Part shown: positions 60,196-64,000 of the stretch, piece by piece
How the letters are laid out: each line of letters opens with the position of its first letter
Numbering within the stretch: the stretch's first letter is position 1
From: Terebella lapidaria
Taxonomy: Eukaryota > Annelida > Polychaeta > Terebellida > Terebellidae
NCBI GenBank assembly: GCA_949152475.1
Contig: OX424568.1
Coordinates: 19,133,667 to 19,197,666, forward strand
Direction: 5' to 3'
Length of the DNA stretch: 64,000 bases
Position numbers and translations under genes: made by a program
Notes under the pieces: model-generated
What the model saw: the letters and a program-made list of their open reading frames with translations, nothing else
Databases searched by the model: none
What the model was told of the DNA's origin: nothing

Positions 60196-61484
60196 TTACT
60201 TGACGAAATTAAATTTCGTCAAGTATGTTGGTCAGTTGAGTTTATCTGTTTGTGTGTTTGTTTGTGTGTTTGTTTGTGTGCACTCTACAGGTCACAATTT
60301 TGGTCGTATCGTCATGAAACTTCACCAGAAGGTGGACAATCAATTTCGGACCAAGTGGTAAACTTTTAGGAGGTCAAGGTCAAAAATTGAGGTCAAGGTC
60401 ATAGAAAAGGTCAAAATCGAAAAATCGCGATAACTTCGCTTCTAATTGAGATTATTTTTTCTGGGTATTTTTTATATTTTCTATGGTCAATTCTGCATCA
60501 TCTGATGCATGTCCGATGGTCGTACGACCAAAATTCCCGATTTTCGGTCCAGGTCGAAAATTTGGGGGTCAAGAATTTAGGTTTTTCCTGTCTCACAATA
60601 TTCAAAATCATATTATAGAGCCAGGTTCCAATATATGTTGCTGATTTTTACTCAGGAGTTGTGCCTTATCACGCAGAAGAAGATCCTGACGTTTCGGAGC
60701 TCAGGGTCAAGGATTAGAGTTAAGGTCATAGTAAAGGTCAAAATCGAAAAATCGTGATAACTCCGCTTCTAATCAAGATTATTTTTTCTGTGTATTTTTC
60801 TATTTTTCTATGGTCAATTCCGCATCACACGATGCATGTCTGATGGTCGTATGACCTAAACTCTCGATTTTCGGTCCCGGTCGAAAATTTGGGGGTCATG
60901 AACTTAGGTCTTGCTTGTCTCAATTTTCAAAACCCTATTGTAGAGCCAGGATCCAATGTATGTTTCTAGTTTTTACTCAGGAGTTGTGCCTTCTCACGCA
61001 GAACATGACTGTGAAGTTATAGGGCTCAAGGTCAAGAATTACAGTTAAGGTCATAGTAAAGGTCAAAATTGAAAAATCGTGATAACTCTGCTTGTAATCA
61101 TGATTATTTTTTCTGATTATTTTTGTATTTTTCTATGGTCAAATCCGCATCATATGATACATGTCCGATGGTCGTATGACCAAAACTCTGGATTTTCGGT
61201 CCAGGTCGAATATTTGGGGTCATGAATTTAGGTTTTTCCTGTCTCACAATATTCAAAACCACATTATAGAGCCAGGTTCCAATATCTATTGCCGGATTTT
61301 ACTCAGGAGTTGTGCCTGATCACGCAGAATAAGATTGTGAAGTTGTAGAACTCAAGGTCACGAGTTTTCCCGATCGAATTCTGCACGCTGCCAGTCCAAT
61401 GTACAGCCATGGCATAATTCTGTGTTTATCCTGAGCGAAGTCTCTCCTACGCACTATACTTTACACGTGTTGAATTTCAATGAA

Positions 61485-61567
61485 GAGAATGGCGCAGTCA
61501 GTAGATGTGTTAGGTGTGTGTGCGAGGGGTCAGTGGTTCGATTCTCACTGTTGACGATTTTTTTTTC
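61485..61567 (+). ncRNA. tRNA-like Pol III promoter segment in F3
   Basis: The A box starts at 61490 and the B box GGTTCGATTCT at 61535, with 45-base spacing and a T9-10 run just after. The interval between the boxes differs from F1 and F2 at several bases, while the boxes and their spacing are kept. Confidence 0.6.
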
Positions 61568-62026
61568 TTCTAAAATTCTATTCCAAATGACTTTTTCTGT
61601 TTCTGAGTGGTCTTGGAAGCATCCCAAACCTGCCATGCTTTATGTAATTCTATTGTTTCGAATTATAATGATCACCTTTGAAGGAAAAAACACTGTTCCA
61701 CGAAGAGCGACAAACTATTTTATCGGGCTTTCTAGTGGTATCATCAAAATCTAGTTTGTTCTTTATATTTAAAGTTACAAGCCGCTTTAAATTCAGCATT
61801 ACGGCCACAACTGTGAATGATCTGTGGTATTAGCTGCTAACAAATGCATGACAAAAGGCGTGTACCAGATGATATGTCTGCTTCATATGATGCATGTGGA
61901 ATTGGGGGTCTGGTAAGTCCAGATTAAACACTGTATCGTGTCATTTTACAGGGTCTCATTGGTTTCATTATGATCGAACAATGCATGTTTTTGTCATAAC
62001 GCGTTTGTGTTAACTCCATTCTTCAT

Positions 62027-62118
62027 AGCCTTAAAATATGACCTAATTACAACTGTTTGTTAATATAAAAACATTGATAAAAAGAAGACAAGCAATTATT
62101 AGGTCATATTTTAGGGCT
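62027..62118. repeat. 92 bp palindromic segment in F3
   Basis: The same 21-base arms and spacer as at 40193-40284 in F2. Confidence 0.7.
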
Positions 62119-62489
62119 GTGCAATCGCCACATGTCTAAGCCTCTCTATTTGTTTTGTTTACTTGTTGTCAATGTAATTTCATATCTGTGCGGGAATATT
62201 TGCTGTTTGTTATTCGCTCATTTTTAGGCTATCGATATTTGTTTTTGGATTTTTGTAATTTTGATATATTTTAGGTTTTTTAGTAGTGGCATCATCAAAA
62301 TTTTGTGCCGTTAGCATGGTTAGAGGTAATATATTATGTTGATACATACGCAAACTAGATGTTTCAAATGGTTCAGTTTCCAATGCTATATGTTGTCAGG
62401 GGATGCCATAAATGTGTAAATAATGAGTAAATGTTTTGAATGTAAACAAATGTGTAGATTTTCGTCAAGTGTTGGCCTATGGCCGATTT

Positions 62490-64000
62490 TTTGTATGTTT
62501 GTTTGTTTGTTTGTTTGTTTGTTTGTGTGCGCTCTACAGGCCACAGTTCTCATTGGAAATTCATGAAATCTGGTAGAAAGTTTCTGGGCTGAAAAAGAAA
62601 GGTCGCTAGTTCTTTGTTAAGCTCAAGGTCAAATAACAAGGTCAAGGTCACGCAAAACGTCGAAAACACATAAGTGCTCATTATTCCAGTTCTAATCATC
62701 GTAGAGACTTCAAATCAAGTTCATATTGTAGATATACTCGAATTCTGTCTTCTGTGACCATGACCTTGACATTTGACCTTGACCTTGAGAAGTATGCCAT
62801 GAGGTGAATATCAAGGTCAAGTACGAAGGTCAGCGCACTATATCGAGTAGTACATTGTTGGAAAGGTCTTGAGTCCCTGATTCCAGTGATATCTCATTTT
62901 TGGCGCTGCGACATAAACTGACGTCATAATGACGTCATAAACGTCAAAAATCCGAAATTTCAAAGGGCCATAACACCGTCAATAGTGAATGGAATCCTTT
63001 GAAATTTGATATGCACTTTGAAAGCATTGACTTCTACGAATTTAAGTGCAAAGGTCAAAGGTCAAGGTCAAGGTCATCGAAATCCCAGAAAAACACGTTT
63101 CCGGTAATAACATCTGTTTGAATCATTGTGGGCTCATGAAATTTGAACCATGTCATTTAGAAGGGGTATGGCAATCAGATAAATATGTCAATTCCATGAT
63201 TTACCTCGAACTTTGTCTATAATCTGACAAAACTTAATCAGAATCCCATGAGTTTTTGGGATTTTACAGATATTTTTTTATGTTTTCATGGCTCCAATTT
63301 TCACACATTTACTGAACATTAATTTTAAAGAATTTCCTTGCAGTCAGTTGCAGTGTTATTTCTAGTTTATGGTCCACTTTTCACATTTGGAATAACTTGA
63401 AAACTCGCCGAGATATCAAAGTAGAAAGAGCAGTGGGGTGAATTTGATTCTCAATCCGTTCAGATGCTAATAAGCTGTAGAAACGATTACCCCCTGTGGA
63501 CATGTCCCCTTCTAAATATACACACTCGGTTGCGAAGTAGTACAGTATATCATATATGTATCCAAGTGCACATCTCAAACAACATTTCTTTTGTTTTTTG
63601 ACTCAGAGGTGTCCAATTGGTATGATAAAGTCTAAAACTCATGTCTAAATACAGTCTGGGTCAAGCGACAGGCCACTTTATATCACAACTTTTGGGCATG
63701 ACGAACAGGGGTTTGTGAGCACCAGGTTTGTGAGCATTGTGAGCACTGTTACAGGTTTATAGTACATGTAGGGCATTGCCTAAGGCCCAATAGCTTGTAT
63801 ATATGCACCGGATATTATTACTTGACGAAATCAAAGATTTTGTCAAGTATGTTGATCGGTTCCGTTTGTTTGTATGTTTGTTTGTTTGTTTGTTTGTTTG
63901 TTTGTGTGCGCTCTACAGGCCACAGTTCTCATTGGAAATTCATGAAATCTGGTAGAAAGTTTCTGGGCTGAAAAAGAAAGGTCGCTAGTTCTTTGTTAAG
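62490..64000 (+). repeat. G core unit and partial next unit, cut by the window end
   Basis: The G body resumes after F3 and runs to the hairpin at 63830, which starts another unit that continues past the window. The array therefore extends to the right by an unknown length. Confidence 0.96.

Larger units (their letters stand above)
60196..62489 (+). mobile_element. Element F3, nested in a G-unit TTTG tract
   Basis: The same organisation as F2 but with three rather than four 324 bp sub-repeats (anchors near 60429, 60756 and 61079), giving 2294 bp. The tRNA-like segment is at 61485-61567, the 92 bp palindromic segment at 62027-62118 and the 3' hairpin at 62472-62486. Excising it from the text restores an exact G header. 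The header tract just inside F3 has variant TTTGTGTG repeats. Confidence 0.88.

Noticed and set aside
14944-64000. Regular repeats and spacers could suggest a CRISPR array
   Set aside because: Units are 1.4-1.9 kb, not 20-50 bp repeats with unique spacers, and there are no cas genes.
63830-64000. Telomeric or centromeric identity of the array
   Set aside because: No telomere hexamer is present, and nothing in the sequence alone marks a centromere.

Overview
This window reads as nuclear DNA of a marine invertebrate animal. It is AT-rich, carries one uninterrupted metazoan-type secretory-pathway kinase gene, and is otherwise gene-poor. About 49 kb of the 64 kb is long tandem and nested repeat. 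A mollusc or other lophotrochozoan is my best guess, because GACCTTGACCTT-rich repeats with a CTCTA..G.CCACA start are, from memory, common in mollusc genomes. I could not search to confirm this.

Positions 1-14,943 are mostly single-copy. They hold an intact 427-residue PKDCC/VLK-like kinase (2504-3787) with a possible upstream splice acceptor and a poly(A) signal, and old dispersed or inverted repeats (50-560, 1924-2440, 14190-14600). A promoter-like inverted repeat lies at 5610-6121. A 4.0 kb element (6697-10691) has about 660 bp terminal inverted repeats around a decayed PIF1-like helicase region. There is also a short GC-rich minisatellite (about 11505-11605).

From 14,944 to the end, the DNA is a mosaic array of related noncoding units in one orientation. 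A core unit has a 5' hairpin (arm ACTTGACGAAATC), a TTTG tract, a CTCTACAGGCCACAG box and a body of about 1.25 kb dense in AGGTCA half-sites and TGACGTCA palindromes. I distinguish core subfamilies A (period 1423), E (1366), G (1379) and D (1883), and longer modules B, C and F. The order is A x4, B1, C, G x1, D x1, E x5, F1, E x1, F2, D x4, B2, F4, G x6, F3, G x1 and a partial unit. Units within an array differ by only a few bases by eye, so amplification or homogenisation is recent, or the assembly inflated the copy number.

The F and C modules look like discrete elements nested in the TTTG tracts of other units. Removing F1 or F3 from the text restores an uninterrupted host header. Their 5' hairpin and 3' CCTATGG hairpin show paired base changes between subfamilies. 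F also holds 324 bp sub-repeats, each with three small hairpins, and a tRNA-like A-box/B-box segment followed by a T run. This self-targeting hairpin-TTTG family is the best candidate here for an undescribed system. No protein-coding gene is supported after about 10 kb.
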